From positions 124,001-188,000 of the forward strand of contig JAGTXO010000041.1 in NCBI GenBank assembly GCA_019448385.1: DNA of 64,000 nucleotides, in the 5' to 3' direction. The notes under the pieces are model-generated. The model was not told the DNA's origin. It saw nothing but the letters and a program-made list of their open reading frames with translations, and made no database searches. Below, piece after piece: positions 26,436 through 37,266 of the stretch. How positions within the stretch are numbered: the first letter of the stretch is position 1; each line of letters begins with the position of its first letter. The translations under genes and the position numbers were made by a program. Origin of the DNA: Diacronema lutheri (taxonomy: Eukaryota > Haptophyta > Pavlovophyceae > Pavlovales > Pavlovaceae).

Positions 26436-29030
26436 ATGCCGACGGGGAGGAGGCCGGGGGTGCGCGCGCTCCTCTGCCTCCTCCTCGGCGGCTCGGGCCG
26501 AGCGGCGGTTGGTGAGGCGCTGGGCGAGGCGGCGGTAGCGCCCGACGGGCGGCCGAGCGTCGTCGCGCCGGCGGGCAGCGCGCACTTTGCCGCCCACGAC
26601 GTGGACGCGAGCCCAGCGCGCCAGGCCGAGCTGCTCGTGCTCGCGGCACCGCACGTGCTCGCGTGCTACGCGGCCGCGGCGCAGTCATTTGGCGACGAGT
26701 ACGCGGAGCCGCCGCTGCACATATTCTCGCACTTGCTCACCTCGGTCCAGGCTGCTCGCGTCTGCGCGCGCGCCGGCAATGACCTGAGCCACTCGTCGGG
26801 CTGCGGCGCGGAGGTTCGCATCTTCTCGCTCGGCGCCGTGCGCAACGGCGCGCTCGGCATGCTCGATCTCGCCGGCTGCTGCCCGGCACTTCACGCAGAG
26901 CTCGCCGAGCTGCTCGCGCGGTCAACCACCGGCGCGACCAGCGCGCTCGCCCTCGCCCTCGGCGAGCGCGCCTCGTCGCTCCTCGCGATCGCGACGCTCG
27001 CCCTTGCGCTCGCCTCGGGCGCCGACTCGGGCGCGGGCGGCGAGCGCGCGTCGATCGCGCTCTCGGCGGTGCCGCTGCACGGCGGATCGATGCCGGAGCG
27101 GCTCTGGCTGTACGCGCTGCTCGAGGCGTCCATCTCGCCGCACCTCGACGCCTGCCCGCCCCGTGCCGAGCACGAGCCCGCAAGCAGCCGCCGCCGATGG
27201 CCGATCGCGCGCGCGCCCGACCCGCCCGCGCACGACGCGAGCGAGCAGCAGCGCGCGGCGCACATGCGCGAGCTGGCGGTGGAGGCGGCGCGGCCCGACC
27301 CGGACGAGGCGGCAGCGGCGCAGCTCCACCTCGTCCTCCTCCACGGCCACGGCCACTCATTCTCGCGCCTCGCGCACGCGTACCGCGCGGCGGGCAAGCC
27401 GCACATGCCACTCGTCCGGCTGAGCCAGGCGCTGCTCATCCCCTTCGACCAGCTGCACACTCTGCCCGAGCATCTCGCCAGCGCGGCGGAGGACGCGCCC
27501 GCCGGCTCGCGCGCGCACCATGCGCTGCTCGCCGCCTCGCGCGAGGCCGTGGCGCTCGCTGCCGCGCACGACGGCGCGCGCAGATGGCACGAGGCGCGGC
27601 GGCTCGAGAATGAGCGGCTGGCGATCCGGCCCGAGCTTGCGCTCTTCACCGAGTGCGCGGCGGCGGTCGCGGCGGAGGAGCGGCTGCGCGCCGACCACCG
27701 CGTCTTCATCGCGACGGACAATGCCCACGTCGGTGTGTGGCTCGTTGCGCAGCTGCCCGCCGGGCGCGGCGTGCGCAACGCCCACCTCGACGGTGGGCGG
27801 ATGAACGGGTACGACGAGAAGCTGCACAACGCCACGCAGGCGCGCATCGCGATGCTCGACCTTGTCCTCGCCAGCCGCGCGCGTGTGCTGATCGGCACGC
27901 ACTCGTCCACGTACACGATGCTCGCGGCGGGCATGTCCAACGCGTCGTCTCATTTGCTCGTCTACCCCGCCGTCTTCGCGGCGTGCGTGCGCGCGTCGTC
28001 GGCGCTCTCGTCGCACGCCGCCGTCTCCAATCGGATGCCGGCGGGCCCGCGCACGGGCTGGGGCCCGCTTGGCGCCGTGGGCGGCACGTCGTGCGCCGAT
28101 GCGCAGGGCATGAACGCGCTGCAGGCGGTGGGCGGCGTGTACAACCCCTTCGTCGAGGAGCGCGAACAGCTGTTGAGCGAAGAGGCGGTGGGCGTGCGGA
28201 GGAAGGGCGCGCAGGAGGAAGGCGCGTGCGCACAGCGCGGCGTGTGCGTTCTCGCGGGCGCATGCGCGGCGGAGGAGGAGGCGCGGCGCGTGCGCGCGCT
28301 CGTCGCCACGTACGCCGCGCTGCACGCGCGCGAGATCGCAGCCGCCGCGCGCGCCGCCGAGCGCGACGCGCACTGGGCGGTAGCGGCGAGGACGGCCGAC
28401 GCGCCGCCGGCGCGGCTGCTCCTCGCGACGGCGTACTGCAACAACATCGGCAACCGCGCGATGAACCTGCTCGCGTACGTGCTGCTCGCCATGTCGTGCC
28501 GGCGCGCGCTCGTGGTCGACGGCTCGTGGCTGCGCGGCTTTGCGCTGCCGCTCGGCGCGGACGTGCACACGCTGCCCGACGCGCTGCGCGCGTCCGTGCT
28601 GCGCGCGCTCAACGGGACCTCGCGCGCGCGGACCAACTGGATCGAGACCGAGCCGGGCTTCTGCGGGCCGCTGTTGCCCGCCCAATGCGAGGGCGATGCG
28701 CCCGTGTGCGCGATGCCCGTCGAGCTCGGCGCACCGCACGTGCTGCAGCTCGCGGCCAACCCGCAGACGCGCGAGTGGTACGCGCAGCATATTGGCTACG
28801 CGGGCGCGGGGCTGCGCGAGCTGATGCGCTGGCTCTTCCGGCCAAGCGCGGACCTCGAGGCCGAGGCGGAGCGCACCGAGCTCGAGCTGTGCGGCGCGGT
28901 GCGCGGGTGCGACATCGCGATGCACGTGCGCCGAGGGCGGATGCGCTCGGACTTCTTCTTCCCAGAGGAAGGTCAGTTGAATCCCTCCTTCCCCGTCGTG
29001 CTCGGCGGAGATCTAGGCGCGCACGGGTGA
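26436..29030 (+). CDS. Fucosyltransferase-like glycosyltransferase, possibly two-domain
   Basis: An 864-residue open frame with an N-terminal signal. Residues 420-530 contain ECAA...HRVFIATDNAHVGVW and VLIGTHSSTYTMLAAGMSN, which look like the C-terminal donor-binding half of a GT-B fucosyltransferase-type fold. Residues 655-860 contain ATAYCNNIGNRAMNLLAYVLLA, WIETEPGFC, HVLQL...GAGLRELMRWLFRP and CDIAMHVRRGRM, which look like the N-terminal half of the same superfamily (compare the IHxRRGD motif). The order C-half then N-half suggests two fused or permuted units. The frame probably enters an intron near 28972 (gaggaag|gtcagt), so the last residues and true end are uncertain. The protein substrate is unknown. 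Confidence 0.62.
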   Translation: MPTGRRPGVRALLCLLLGGSGRAAVGEALGEAAVAPDGRPSVVAPAGSAHFAAHDVDASPARQAELLVLAAPHVLACYAAAAQSFGDEYAEPPLHIFSHLLTSVQAARVCARAGNDLSHSSGCGAEVRIFSLGAVRNGALGMLDLAGCCPALHAELAELLARSTTGATSALALALGERASSLLAIATLALALASGADSGAGGERASIALSAVPLHGGSMPERLWLYALLEASISPHLDACPPRAEHEPASSRRRWPIARAPDPPAHDASEQQRAAHMRELAVEAARPDPDEAAAAQLHLVLLHGHGHSFSRLAHAYRAAGKPHMPLVRLSQALLIPFDQLHTLPEHLASAAEDAPAGSRAHHALLAASREAVALAAAHDGARRWHEARRLENERLAIRPELALFTECAAAVAAEERLRADHRVFIATDNAHVGVWLVAQLPAGRGVRNAHLDGGRMNGYDEKLHNATQARIAMLDLVLASRARVLIGTHSSTYTMLAAGMSNASSHLLVYPAVFAACVRASSALSSHAAVSNRMPAGPRTGWGPLGAVGGTSCADAQGMNALQAVGGVYNPFVEEREQLLSEEAVGVRRKGAQEEGACAQRGVCVLAGACAAEEEARRVRALVATYAALHAREIAAAARAAERDAHWAVAARTADAPPARLLLATAYCNNIGNRAMNLLAYVLLAMSCRRALVVDGSWLRGFALPLGADVHTLPDALRASVLRALNGTSRARTNWIETEPGFCGPLLPAQCEGDAPVCAMPVELGAPHVLQLAANPQTREWYAQHIGYAGAGLRELMRWLFRPSADLEAEAERTELELCGAVRGCDIAMHVRRGRMRSDFFFPEEGQLNPSFPVVLGGDLGAHG

Positions 29031-29076
29031 GCGGCAAGGAGAGTCAATGAAGGGGGGCCTCAGGTCCAACACAGAA

Positions 29077-30387
29077 TCAGCGATCGGAATCCGAGTCGGC
29101 CGACGCGCACCCGTTGCGCGCGGCTCTGCGCACGGCGCGCCCTTTGTGCAGGACGGCCTGCGTGCTGGCGCCCAAGTCGCACACGGTCACGTTGTGCACG
29201 AGCAGCCACTGCACAAAGTCGCGCTCGGTGACGAAGACGCCGTCGCGCCGGCCGACACACCGCCCGCTCTCGCCTCCGCACACGACCATCGCCGTCACAT
29301 TGGGCTGTGCGCCCACCGGTCGGAGCGGGTCGATCCACTCCCAGCCCGCCGCGCGCGCCGCGCGGAGGTTGGCGAGCATCGCGAGCCGCGCAAGGTCGAG
29401 CCGCTTGGGCGCGACGCCCGGCTTGTACCGCACGCGCGCGCCCACCTGCACGCGCATGTCGGGCACGTTCACGTGGCCAATCTTTTGGTACAACGTCCAG
29501 TCGGTGAAGGCCTGCGACGGGAGCGAGAGAACCGAGCGCAGCGTGGGCTCGACCGCTACGGGCCTCGTGAGCAGCGCCGGTCGGCCGCTGCCGTCGGGCA
29601 GCTCGGCCTCAAAGTAGGCAATGTTGCCCCAGAGCGACGCCGCGACCGCCATCGCGTCGCGCCGGCCCCAGAAGGCGATGTCTGACATGGCGTGGACGGC
29701 GGGCGGGTCGCGCGCGTGGAGCAGGTCGCGCTCGACGCACAGCTGCCAGTGCGGCACCGCGAGCGGCACCACGTCGAAGCGCAGCTTCACCACCGCCGAA
29801 TAGCGCTGGCCGGATGCCGCCTCGGCCGCCTCCATCTGCCGCCACGCCTCGCTCAGCTTGAACCACTGCAGCGTCGTCGCGTAGAGCTTGGGCGCGCGCC
29901 GGCTGTGCGCCAGTTCGGGCTCGGCCGCGTACGCGTGCGTCACGCCCAACGCGCCGAGCGTCACGCGCCGTGCGCCGAGTGCGAGCGCTCGCGAGGCGCC
30001 TCCGCGTACAACAGTCACCGAGCGCACGCGTTCGCCGAGGCCGCTTTGCAGCGCGGCGTCGACGAGCGCCTCCGCGGCCGTGAGCTCCGCCACGCACACC
30101 ACCGCATCATGCGCGCGCGCGCACGCCGTCACCTCGTACGCCGCGTGCACATCCGCGCTGAGTGGCGCGACAACCTGCGCGCGGATCGCGCGCAGGTGCA
30201 CGGCGGCCGCCGCGAGGCCCGGCGCGTCGGTGCGCACGAAGCCGATGAGCAGGACGGCCACGGCGGTGGGCGGCGTGCACGAGCCCGCACTGCGGCTCGC
30301 GCCGTGGTCCAGCGGCGCGCCCACGCACCCCGCGAGCGCGAGGATGGCCCACGACGTACGCCCTCGTCCACGACAGCGCCGCGCCAT
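29077..30387 (-). CDS. Secreted or Golgi protein of unknown function (436 aa), glycosyltransferase-like
   Basis: Single exon with start ATG at 30387 and an N-terminal signal (TSWAILALAGCVGAPL). The middle has WFKLSEAWRQMEAAEAASGQRYSAVVKLRFDV, the kind of KLRFD block seen in uncharacterised eukaryotic glycosyltransferase-like proteins, followed by ISDIAFWGRRDAM-type sequence and TDWTLYQKIG. I do not recognise a named family. Cysteines and the signal suggest a lumenal location. It is convergent with the fucosyltransferase-like gene (46 bases between stops), and its promoter borders the start of the repeat-rich region. Confidence 0.65.
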   Translation of the reverse strand: MARRCRGRGRTSWAILALAGCVGAPLDHGASRSAGSCTPPTAVAVLLIGFVRTDAPGLAAAAVHLRAIRAQVVAPLSADVHAAYEVTACARAHDAVVCVAELTAAEALVDAALQSGLGERVRSVTVVRGGASRALALGARRVTLGALGVTHAYAAEPELAHSRRAPKLYATTLQWFKLSEAWRQMEAAEAASGQRYSAVVKLRFDVVPLAVPHWQLCVERDLLHARDPPAVHAMSDIAFWGRRDAMAVAASLWGNIAYFEAELPDGSGRPALLTRPVAVEPTLRSVLSLPSQAFTDWTLYQKIGHVNVPDMRVQVGARVRYKPGVAPKRLDLARLAMLANLRAARAAGWEWIDPLRPVGAQPNVTAMVVCGGESGRCVGRRDGVFVTERDFVQWLLVHNVTVCDLGASTQAVLHKGRAVRRAARNGCASADSDSDR

Positions 30388-30704
30388 CGCGGAAACGACG
30401 TGCGTCGGATTATCTGGCTTTTGTCTGGTCGCCCCGACCTGGGACAGTGTCCACTTTGTTTGTTGCATCTAGGGGTTTTACTCGGGGCGACGGCCGGCCT
30501 GTTGGCCGAGCCGCTCGCAGGGGGAGGGGTCTGCCCAAGGGGACGACTCCCTCCCCCCGAGGTGCTTTTGTGCGTCCTCGGCGCCGTAGGCGTCTTTCCC
30601 CAATACCCCAAAGATTGCCCTGCACCCTTTTTTTTGTTTTTTTTTGGGAGGCGTGCGGACCACACATGAGGCGCCCGGAGCCAGGGGGCTCCCACCGGCG
30701 ATAG
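30388..30704. other. Less GC-rich spacer with T-rich tracts
   Basis: 317 bases upstream of the 436-aa gene. They include a T-rich tract at about 30630..30648 (runs of T broken by one G) and a short G/C inverted pair around 30520..30560. No gene is recognised. It may contain the end of the neighbouring retroelement or its flank. Confidence 0.4.
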
Positions 30705-31372
30705 GGATTGGTTACCCGTCAGCAAACCGGCGCCTCGGGGAGGTTTGTCATCCGGTGAACCGGCGATGGGGAATGGTTACCCGGCAGCAACCGGCGCCTC
30801 GGGGAGGTTTGTCTTCCGGTGTCCAACCGGCAATGGGGAATGGTTACCCGGCAGCAACCGGCGCCTCGGGGAGGTTTGTCTTCCGGTGTCCAACCGGCAA
30901 TGGGGAATGGTTACCCGGCAGCAACCGGCGCCTCGGGGAGGTTTGTCATCCGGTGTCCAACCGGCAATGGGGAATGGTTACCCGGCAGCAACCGGCGCCT
31001 CGGGGAGGTTTGTCTTCCGGTGTCCAACCGGCAATGGGGAATGGTTACCCGGCAGCAACCGGCGCCTCGGGGAGGTTTGTCATCCGGTGTCCAACCGGCG
31101 ATGGGGAATGGTTACCCGGCAGCACCCGGCGCCTCGGGGAGGTTTGTCATCCGGTGTCCAACCGGCGATGGGGAATGGTTACCCGGCAGCACCCGGCGCC
31201 TCGGGGAGGTTTGTCTTCCGGTGTCCAACCGGCGATGGGGAATGGTTACCCGGCAGCAACCGGCGCCTCGGGGAGGTTTGTCATCCGGTGTCCAATCGGC
31301 GATGGGGAATGGTTACCCGGCAGCAACCGGCGCCTCGGGGAGGTTTGTGACCCGGTGTCCAACCGGGGAGAC
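30705..31372. repeat. 67-bp minisatellite, about ten copies
   Basis: Head-to-tail units of 67 bp, each with ggttacccggcagcaaccgg, cgcctcggggaggtttgt, a variable position (catcc, cttcc or gaccc) and ggtgtccaaccgg. Copies differ at a handful of positions. Because 67 is not a multiple of three and the unit has no plus-strand stop codon in any phase, the array stays open in all three plus frames. These long frames are repeat artefacts, not genes. The array abuts the 3' end of the DIRS-like element. Confidence 0.95.
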
Positions 31373-31379
31373 GAGCACT

Positions 31380-34300
31380 CGCGGCGGTAGCCAGCGTGTG
31401 GCGTCAAGCGCCGTGGCCGACGAGCGCAGCCGCCGCAGCGATCGCCGCCGCGGAGGGTGCGGCGGCGCTGCCGCGGCTGAGGACGTCGGCCGGCTCGACG
31501 AAGAGCGCGGCCGTCGTGCGCGCGAAGAGCGCCGCAGAGGACAACGCGGCCCAGCGGGCCATGCGCTGCACCACGTCGAGGGAGACGCCGGCGGCAAACA
31601 GGGCCGTGGCGGCACCGACGCGGAAGCTGTGCATGGAGAAGTGCGTCGCCTCCGTCGCTGGGAGCGTGCGGACGAGACAGTGCTGCAGGAGCGCGTCGAG
31701 CCACTCTTTGCGAAGCCGGCGGCCCGCGCCGTCGGTGAAGAGCGCCGCGCGGCCGGTGTGCGGTTCGTGGCGGCGGGTGGCGAGGAGCGCGGCGACGAGA
31801 GAAGCGGCGTCGACCGCCGAGAAGCCCCCGAAGGGGATTACGGCCGGTGAGTCGCCCCATCGCGTTCCGGTCTGGTCCGTTTTTGGACGCGCCGGGGACG
31901 ACCACGATCGCGTCGGCGCGGACGGTCACAGCGCGCGCGTCGAGGCGAAGGCAGTCGTCCCACGCGCGACAAAGCGCCAAAGCAGTGCCCAGAAGGCCGC
32001 GGCAGCGTCGAAGGGCGGGGCCCGCCAGTCGACAAGCTGTCCGCGGAAAGCTGACCCGGCGCCAGCGGCCAGCATGTCGGCGAGAAGGCGCGGAGACGTC
32101 GGGCTGGCGCGGCGGGGCTGAAGTGCATGGACGCCCGCACGCGCCGCGAGCTCCTTTTCGAGCCCGCGGATGACGCGTGCCGTTGTGACGTCCTCCGGGG
32201 CGCGGACACCGCGGGCGGCGAGCTCGCGCCGAACGGCGAGGACGAGTGCGAGCGCCGAGGCGGGGCGCGGCGCTGCATTGGAGGACGAGCGTGGCGCCAT
32301 GCGCCTGTAGGAGTGGAGCGCGAACGGCGCGAAGACCTCCGCGGTCGGAGCGAGGGTGTCGCAGCCGTGAGACGCGCAGAAAGACAGCCAGCGCTGCCAC
32401 GCGCGGCCGTCGGCCGACGCCGTGCTGGGAGCGCGAGAGCCCGCCGCGGCGAGGAGCGCAGACTCGCGGCGCAGAGCTGCGAGGCGACTGGCCGGGTCGC
32501 CGGCGGGAGCCGGCGAGGCGGCAGCGGCGAGGCGCGGCGCGTCGCCGGGCGCGCCCGCGAGCGCGGCGCAGGCGCCCGTCCAGAAGTAGGCAACGCCGAC
32601 CTCTGACTGCGCCGGCGCGACCCCAGGGAGGGAGTGGGCGTGCTGCGTCAGCGTAGCGAGCGGCGAGACAGGCGTCGGAGTGTGCGACGGCGGCGAGCTC
32701 AGCGCGAGGACGGCGCCCGGCGGTGCCGAGGGTGATATGAACGTTGGCGCGCGGGCCAGCGGCGGCGCGGCGGCCGGGAGGGGCGCGCGACCCCGCGGCG
32801 AAGGCGAGAAATGTCGAAAGCGTCGCCCCGTCGGTCGCGCGCGGTGCGCCGTCGACCGGCCCCGGGTGGCTGGCCTCGTCGACGCGCACGCCGGCGAGAG
32901 GCGACTGCGGGTTGCGGCGCGGCGTGCCGCTGTGCAAGCGCACGAGGGCGGCGAGCAATCGGGACGCGGCGCGAGGGAACGGCAGTAGGCGCAGGTGCGC
33001 GCCGCCTTGTGCTGCGAGGTCCACGAGGCGGGGCGAGTCGAGCCGGCTCGCGGCATCCGCGCAGGCGTTCGCCTCCGACGTCGTGTACGCGACGCGCAAG
33101 TTGGGCACCGCGGCCAAACAGCATGGATCCTGGACGAGAGCCAAATGGGCGAGGCGGAGAAGCGGCGAGCGTGCGCGGTGGGAGTAGACAATGGCTGCGA
33201 CGACTGTGCTGTCCGTAAAAGCAAGCGTGGGCACGTCACGCGTGAGCGGGTGAAAGCAAAGCACGCCCGCGACGAAGGCAACGAGCTCAAGCACAGGCAT
33301 GGGCAGGCCGGCGAGAGCAACGTTGGTCGGGAGCGCGTGCATGAAGAAAGATCCGTGGCAGTAGCCGCCGAGGCCCGTTTACGGACGCGTCCGTGGCCCA
33401 GAAGGTCGCTGCCGGCACGCGGAGGAGGGGCCGTAGGCTGTCGGGCGACTCAGCGAAGGAGTTGACGACCGTGTCCTTGAGAAGCTCGAGCCATCGTGTG
33501 CAGGCGCGAACCCCATCGACGGAGAGGGGTGCGCGTGCGCCAGGCGAGACCGACGCGCCGAAGCCGTCGAACACGCCGTACATTCCCGTGCGCGCGAGGT
33601 CAAGCGCGCTGAGGAAGTGCTCGAGCAGGCCGGCGAGCTTGCGCAGCTCGGCGAAGGTGATGTGCTCGCCGCGAGCGATCAAAGAGAGCGAGCAGGTGGC
33701 ACGAAGCACCTTGGCACGAGGAATGTACACCGCGGCGAGCGGGAAGGAGAAGCCGATGCCAAGGCTGACCGTGGATAGGCCCACTTGGAGCTTGGCCGCG
33801 TCCGCGCGCACGAGCCGTAAGTCGGCGCACACGCTCGCCCAAACGTCGAGGAGACGGCGGAGACGCGGGGCGCCGACGGCGAAGCCGTGGGAGTCGTCGG
33901 TGTAGACGCCCGTAGAGGCACCGTCTGCGCGCGGCCGGTGGTCATAAAGAGGCGGTCGCGAGCGTCGAGCCACGCGAGCTGTGCCTGCGAAGCCGTGCGG
34001 CGAAGCATGGACATGTGGACGGCTTCTGCGGCGTCCATGCGCTGGCGGACGACGTCAGCGACGGCGTTCGCCAGACGTTGAGCGACGTTGCTGGCGACGG
34101 TCATGCCGAAGCCCAGGACCGACTCGCTGGCAAAGCGCAAGTCGCCGCTCTCGGACAGGTACGAGAAGCACATACGTGTGCAAGACGGACGGGTGGAGGG
34201 CGAAGTGGTTGGGAAAAGTCGCGCCAGTCGTCGCAGGAGCCGACGAGGGGCTCACCGAAAACCGCGGCAGCGTCGGCGAGGACTGCGGCGTCAGCGCGCA

Positions 34301-36830
34301 TCTTGCGGACGGTGACCTTGCTCTCGGGGGCCCACAGCCCGCTGTGCGGGGCCACCATCGCGTTGACGGTTGGCACGGCGCGCGAGCCGCCGCGGCGCGA
34401 AAAGGGGCGCATGCGGCGCTCCGCAGTCACTGACGCGTCGTGACTTTGAAAATCACCGGCCGTCTCCGACGCCGACTTGAAGACGGCGCCTTGCGGGTTA
34501 AGCTGCCACGGCGCGAAAGGAAGAAACGCGTGCGTGGAGAGCGCCGCGGCGGAGGCCATGCGGTTGATGCCGTCGAGAACGGCCGTGCCGCCGAAGCGCG
34601 AAGAAAGAAGGTTGCGCTGCAAGACGGTGTCGAGCGCGGCGCTGGTCGGGTAAAAGTCGCCGTGCTCGACAGCGTGAAGGAGCGCCACGTCAGGAAAGTC
34701 CGCGCCGAGCGTGCGCGCGACGGAAGTGGCGCGGAGGCCGGGGATGACCCACGCCGCGATGGACGCGAGCGCGGTCGACGAGAGGATGTCCGCGACCGTA
34801 CGCGGCGCGTGAGTCGGGTTGGTCGGAGTAAGCCGGGCGGGCGCGGTCGTGCGCGGCGCGTCGTATCGTGGGCCGGCAGAGCGAAGGCGGTGTGTCGCCA
34901 CGAAGCTGGCAGGCGCGGTGCGAGAAGGACGGCAGCGGGCGGCAGCTTGGGCGACGCGCCAAATGTCGGCATCGCACGCGCCCATTCGCGGTAGCGCTCG
35001 CGGTCAGAAGGCGGCCCGTCGATCGAGAGGGCGGCACGGACGCTGGCCTGCGTGTCGGCAGAGCGCGCAGGGCCGCCGCGACGCGCGTTGCGGCGGGACT
35101 CGAGGCCGCGGCGCCGTCGTGCGGGGCAGGAACGAGGCCCGCGCGGCTGGCGAAAATGGCGCGCGAGCGCGACGCCGAGTCGAGGGCCTGGCGGACGTGC
35201 GGCGGCGCCGTGATTGCCGCCCGCCAGAGCGCACCGCGCAGAAGGGGGCGAGCGTCGCGCAAAATAATGCGTGCACGAGGGTCCCATGCACGGGCGTGGC
35301 CGCCCAGGTAGCGCGCGCATGCATGCCGAGGAGCGCGTCGCCAGCGGCCTGTGCTCATTTCAGGGCGAGGTTGCGAGGACGCGCGCGCAAAGCCGGGTAG
35401 GGCGCCGTCTGGGCTGGCGGCGTGGTCGGCGCCGTGCGCCACAACCAGGACCGCGCCAGCCCCGACGCCCGGAGCGAGCCTGACGAATGGCGTGGCGCGG
35501 AGGGCGCGCCCCTGTGCGATTACGACAGGGGCGCCGGCCCGTTTCCCTGGCCTGCCGGAGGTGCGAGGCCGTCGCGCGAACTCGCAGCGAACAGCCGGTT
35601 GCGCTTGGGCGCCGTCGACAGACGCGTCGGCAAGAAGCCCGGCGGGAAAACGTGCGCCGAGCTGCGCGCGTGCTCGTGGCCCGGCGCAGGCGGCGTAGGT
35701 CACGCGCTCGCGCGCTGCGCGAGAAGCACCGGGAAGCATATTTCGTCGACGCGGCGGCCCAGCAAGTCTGCGGTCGGGACCATGTCGAACACGGCGCGCC
35801 CGAAGTTGACTGTGCCGTTCGCGCGCGGGCGCAGCGAGATAGGCCCGTTGCGCGCCGCCGGACCGGCGGCGGAGGGCGGCGCGAAAGGTGGCGGCGGACG
35901 GCCACCGGGCGGTGCTGGGTGAGAGAGCGCGGTAGTAGCCGCGCTCGTCGGCGGCCGAGAGCCTGCTGCGCCGGAAGGAGCTGCGGCGCTGGCGGCGGGG
36001 GAGTGGCCGAGCGTGAGCGCCAGGCCGGTCTTCTGGACGGCGCGGGCGAGCGCGATTGCCGAGTTGAGCTCCACGAGGCGCCGAGTCGCGCCAGGGCCGC
36101 AGAACGTGGCGGTGATCTTCGCGCGGCGTGCGGGGGATGTCGCCGACGCCGGCGAGGTCCGCCAGGGGAAAACAGAAAGAGAAGGCGCTCTCGTCGGTGT
36201 ACTCGGTCGTCGCGCACGACGAAAGAGCCGAGCGGACGGCGACGACGGCGATAAGGTCGTCGAGGGCAGCAAGAGTGCCGACCGTGAGCTGCGCGGCGAA
36301 AGCCTCCGGCGAGCCGGGCGGCAAGGGCGAGCCGTCGACGGAGACGACACGCCGCGCGACAGCAGAGGCGTCGAGGGCGAAGGGAGCGGCGTCGCGAACC
36401 AGCGATAACTCGGTGACCGCCATCTCGAGGAGCGCAGGTGCGGGGCCGGGGTAGCGCTCGCAGATCCACGAGAAAGCGCTCATCCGCGCGTCATGCGTCA
36501 GCTCGAGGCCGAGAGCGTGCAGGAGCGAGGCATGAGGCATGGGGTCGAGGGTAGAGAAGCGCAAGAGGCACGTGTCGAGGGAGAAGGCGGAAAGCGAGGC
36601 GGAGCCGGCGACGAGGGCGAGGGCCGCGCCGGCGGCGCCGTCCACCGGGACGAGGTAGACGTCAGCATCGCGCGAGGGCAGGAGCGCGGTCGCCATTCGC
36701 GGTAAAGTGACGAGCAAGGGGGGTTCGGCAGGGGGGTCGTCGGCCTCAGCACGATGTCTCGGCCTTTGGACTCCCTTCCCTGCCGGATAAAGCTTCTTGT
36801 TACTGCGTAACAAGTTGCGTTATTCTGCCT
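31380..36830 (-). mobile_element. DIRS-like tyrosine-recombinase retroelement (fossil)
   Basis: Minus-strand element, boundaries approximate. In order, its parts are a gag-like region (about 36.7 to 34.7 kb), a reverse transcriptase (about 34.9 to 33.7 kb, with the YTDD catalytic box), an RNase H region (about 33.5 to 33.0 kb) and a tyrosine recombinase (about 32.2 to 31.4 kb, with the HSFRVGAATAL box). This combination defines the DIRS group. Between RNase H and recombinase lies the peptide EASHPGP. The copy looks broken: reading is interrupted a few times (perhaps three to six), although some frame changes could be natural overlaps of the family. Domains remain easily recognised, so it is probably not ancient. 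The 67-bp array lies at its downstream end. Confidence 0.8.
36796..36814. repeat. Short palindrome (8-bp arms, 3-base spacer) at the DIRS upstream edge
   Basis: cttgttac-tgc-gtaacaag is a perfect dyad just upstream of the gag-like start. Such dyads are typical of recombinase or terminal sequences, but no matching copy was found at the other end. Confidence 0.5.
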
Positions 36831-37266
36831 CGTGTGAGTGCGCTTGTGATTAGCACAGTGTATAGATGGTCAAGCCAAATCCGATCAGGGGCACGATCGA
36901 GCGCCCCGAGTGCAGCGCGGGCCATTCGGAAGGACGTCCTTGTGAGGGAGCTCTTCGCGTTTGGCGAGCGGGGGAGCACGACGCGCAGCATTGCTGCGGC
37001 GGCGTGCGGGCGGCGAGCAGCGGTCGGGCTGCTCGCGACGAGGCCGGAGCAGACGGCGCCGTGGCCGCCGGCGCAGGTGACGCGCGCCGACGAGCCGTAG
37101 CGAGCGTCCGTGATCCGCACGGCGGTTGGAGCGGGCCGGCTGGTGCGGCGCGCTCGGCCACGGGTGGCGGCGTGCACGGGCGTGCCGAATGCGGTACGCG
37201 TCGCCAGCCGCGCGCGACCTGGGCAGAGCCCGCAAAGCGTCGACCGCTGCGCGGCTCGGCCGTGCG
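36831..37266. other. Spacer between DIRS element and Fanzor 3' end
   Basis: 436 bases downstream of the Fanzor stop. The first 70 bases are comparatively AT-rich (gattagcacagtgtatagat). No gene is recognised. The Fanzor-associated RNA, if it lies at the 3' end as in TnpB and known Fanzor loci, would be expected here or across the stop codon. Confidence 0.35.

Noticed and set aside
30705-31372. CRISPR array
   Set aside because: Units are fully tandem with no unique spacers, and the genome is eukaryotic.
30644-31850. Repeat-encoded proteins across the 67-bp array
   Set aside because: Open in three frames only because the unit lacks plus-strand stops. Peptides are the same unit in rotating phases, with no start context.
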